This document shows, one piece after another, positions 5,082-5,386 of a stretch of DNA of 5,386 nt (positions within the stretch are counted from its first letter, which is position 1; each line of letters starts with the position of its first letter). The stretch lies in assembly GCA_023436385.1 (NCBI GenBank), contig JAEZJH010000518.1, positions 1 through 5,386 of the forward strand, in the 5' to 3' direction. A model generated the notes under the pieces. That model saw only the letters and a program-made list of their open reading frames with translations. It was not told where the DNA came from and made no database searches. A program made the position numbers and the translations under genes. Source of the stretch: Pseudomonadota bacterium. GTDB lineage: Bacteria > Myxococcota > Myxococcia > Myxococcales > Vulgatibacteraceae.

Positions 5082-5386
5082 GTGAACGGAACGACCCGCG
5101 GGGGACGGAAGACGGCGACGGCGACGGTGGCGCCGACGCGGGATCAGGTGCTCCGGGCGATCGCGGCCCGGGCCCGGGAGCTGGAGGCCGAGGAGGAGCG
5201 CGTCGTCCGCGCCCGCTACGGCGCCAAGGCCCCGGGCACGCTGGTGCTCGAGCGGAAGGCCGAGGGCGAGGTCCTCGACGAGCTCCTCCTCCTGGAGATG
5301 GAGCTGCACCGCCGCTACCGCGCCCACCTGGCGGCGGCTCGGCCGGCGCCGGCCGGCGCCTCCCCGGCGAAGGACCGGATCGTCCG
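5082..5386 (+). CDS. Uncharacterised helical protein, 5' part only
   Basis: The frame from GTG stays open to the right edge (101 full codons), so the C-terminus is missing. It begins MNGTTRGGRKTATATVAPTR, a basic, Thr-rich and probably flexible leader. A strongly helical, charged region follows: QVLRAIAARARELEAEEERV (22-41) and EGEVLDELLLLEMELHRRYR (61-80), which could form a short helical hairpin or coiled coil. After about residue 84 it becomes Ala/Pro-rich. There is no signal peptide or membrane segment. Codons end almost always in G or C, and both the promoter and ribosome site are strong, so it is very likely a real gene. I do not recognise the family. Confidence 0.72.
   Translation, partial: MNGTTRGGRKTATATVAPTRDQVLRAIAARARELEAEEERVVRARYGAKAPGTLVLERKAEGEVLDELLLLEMELHRRYRAHLAAARPAPAGASPAKDRIV
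5341..5360. repeat. Tandem duplication of a 10-base unit
   Basis: GGCCGGCGCC occurs twice in direct succession within the coding part of the last gene, in its Ala/Pro-rich segment. Ten is not a multiple of three, so the two copies are read in different frames. Gain or loss of one copy would shift the frame. Confidence 0.5.

Noticed and set aside
3879..5327. 482-codon minus-strand frame over the lipoprotein and last gene
   Set aside because: It covers two plus-strand genes that have promoters, ribosome sites and a signal peptide. Its own product has repetitive composition and no recognisable feature.
1..5386. Phage phiX174, suggested by the window length of 5386 bases
   Set aside because: The length is a coincidence. 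The sequence is GC-rich and encodes bacterial membrane, ATPase and lipoprotein genes, not phiX174 proteins.

Overview
This is a GC-rich (by eye around 70 percent or more) bacterial chromosomal window with tightly packed genes and codons that almost always end in G or C. The mix of genes (a SpmB-type membrane protein, two adjacent ArsA/Get3-like ATPases, several lipoproteins with LAGC-like lipoboxes) points to a diderm, high-GC lineage such as Myxococcota. That placement is an inference from general character, not from a marker gene. I see no RNA gene, mobile element, CRISPR array or phage gene.

Layout. (1) Bases 1-572, plus strand: the last codons of an upstream gene, probably spmA, overlap by one base the GTG start of spmB. 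(2) Bases 579-1604, minus strand: a small uncharacterised soluble protein (1200-1604) followed by an uncharacterised lipoprotein (579-1148), probably one transcript, converging on spmB with only 6 bases between stop codons. (3) Bases 1605-1738: a compact divergent promoter region. An exact 10-base inverted repeat places the same sequence directly upstream of a -10-like hexamer on each strand. (4) Bases 1739-4997, plus strand: two ArsA-family ATPase genes and a lipoprotein gene, possibly one operon. (5) Bases 4998-5386: a good housekeeping-type promoter and Shine-Dalgarno site lead into a new gene that runs off the right edge.

The most informative part is the ATPase pair. The first has the full deviant P-loop with the signature lysine (GKGGVGKTT) and a DLPASGH switch. 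The second has alanine in place of the signature lysine (SGAGGVGKTT) and a DTPPTRNALDFL switch. From memory this resembles the actinobacterial Rv3679/Rv3680 (BagA/BagB) Get3-like pair, so I propose a heterodimer rather than an arsenite pump. No arsenic-resistance gene is nearby. The client or cargo cannot be read from the sequence. The downstream lipoprotein, and the divergent soluble protein plus lipoprotein that share the promoter region, are candidates for functional partners, but this rests on gene position alone.
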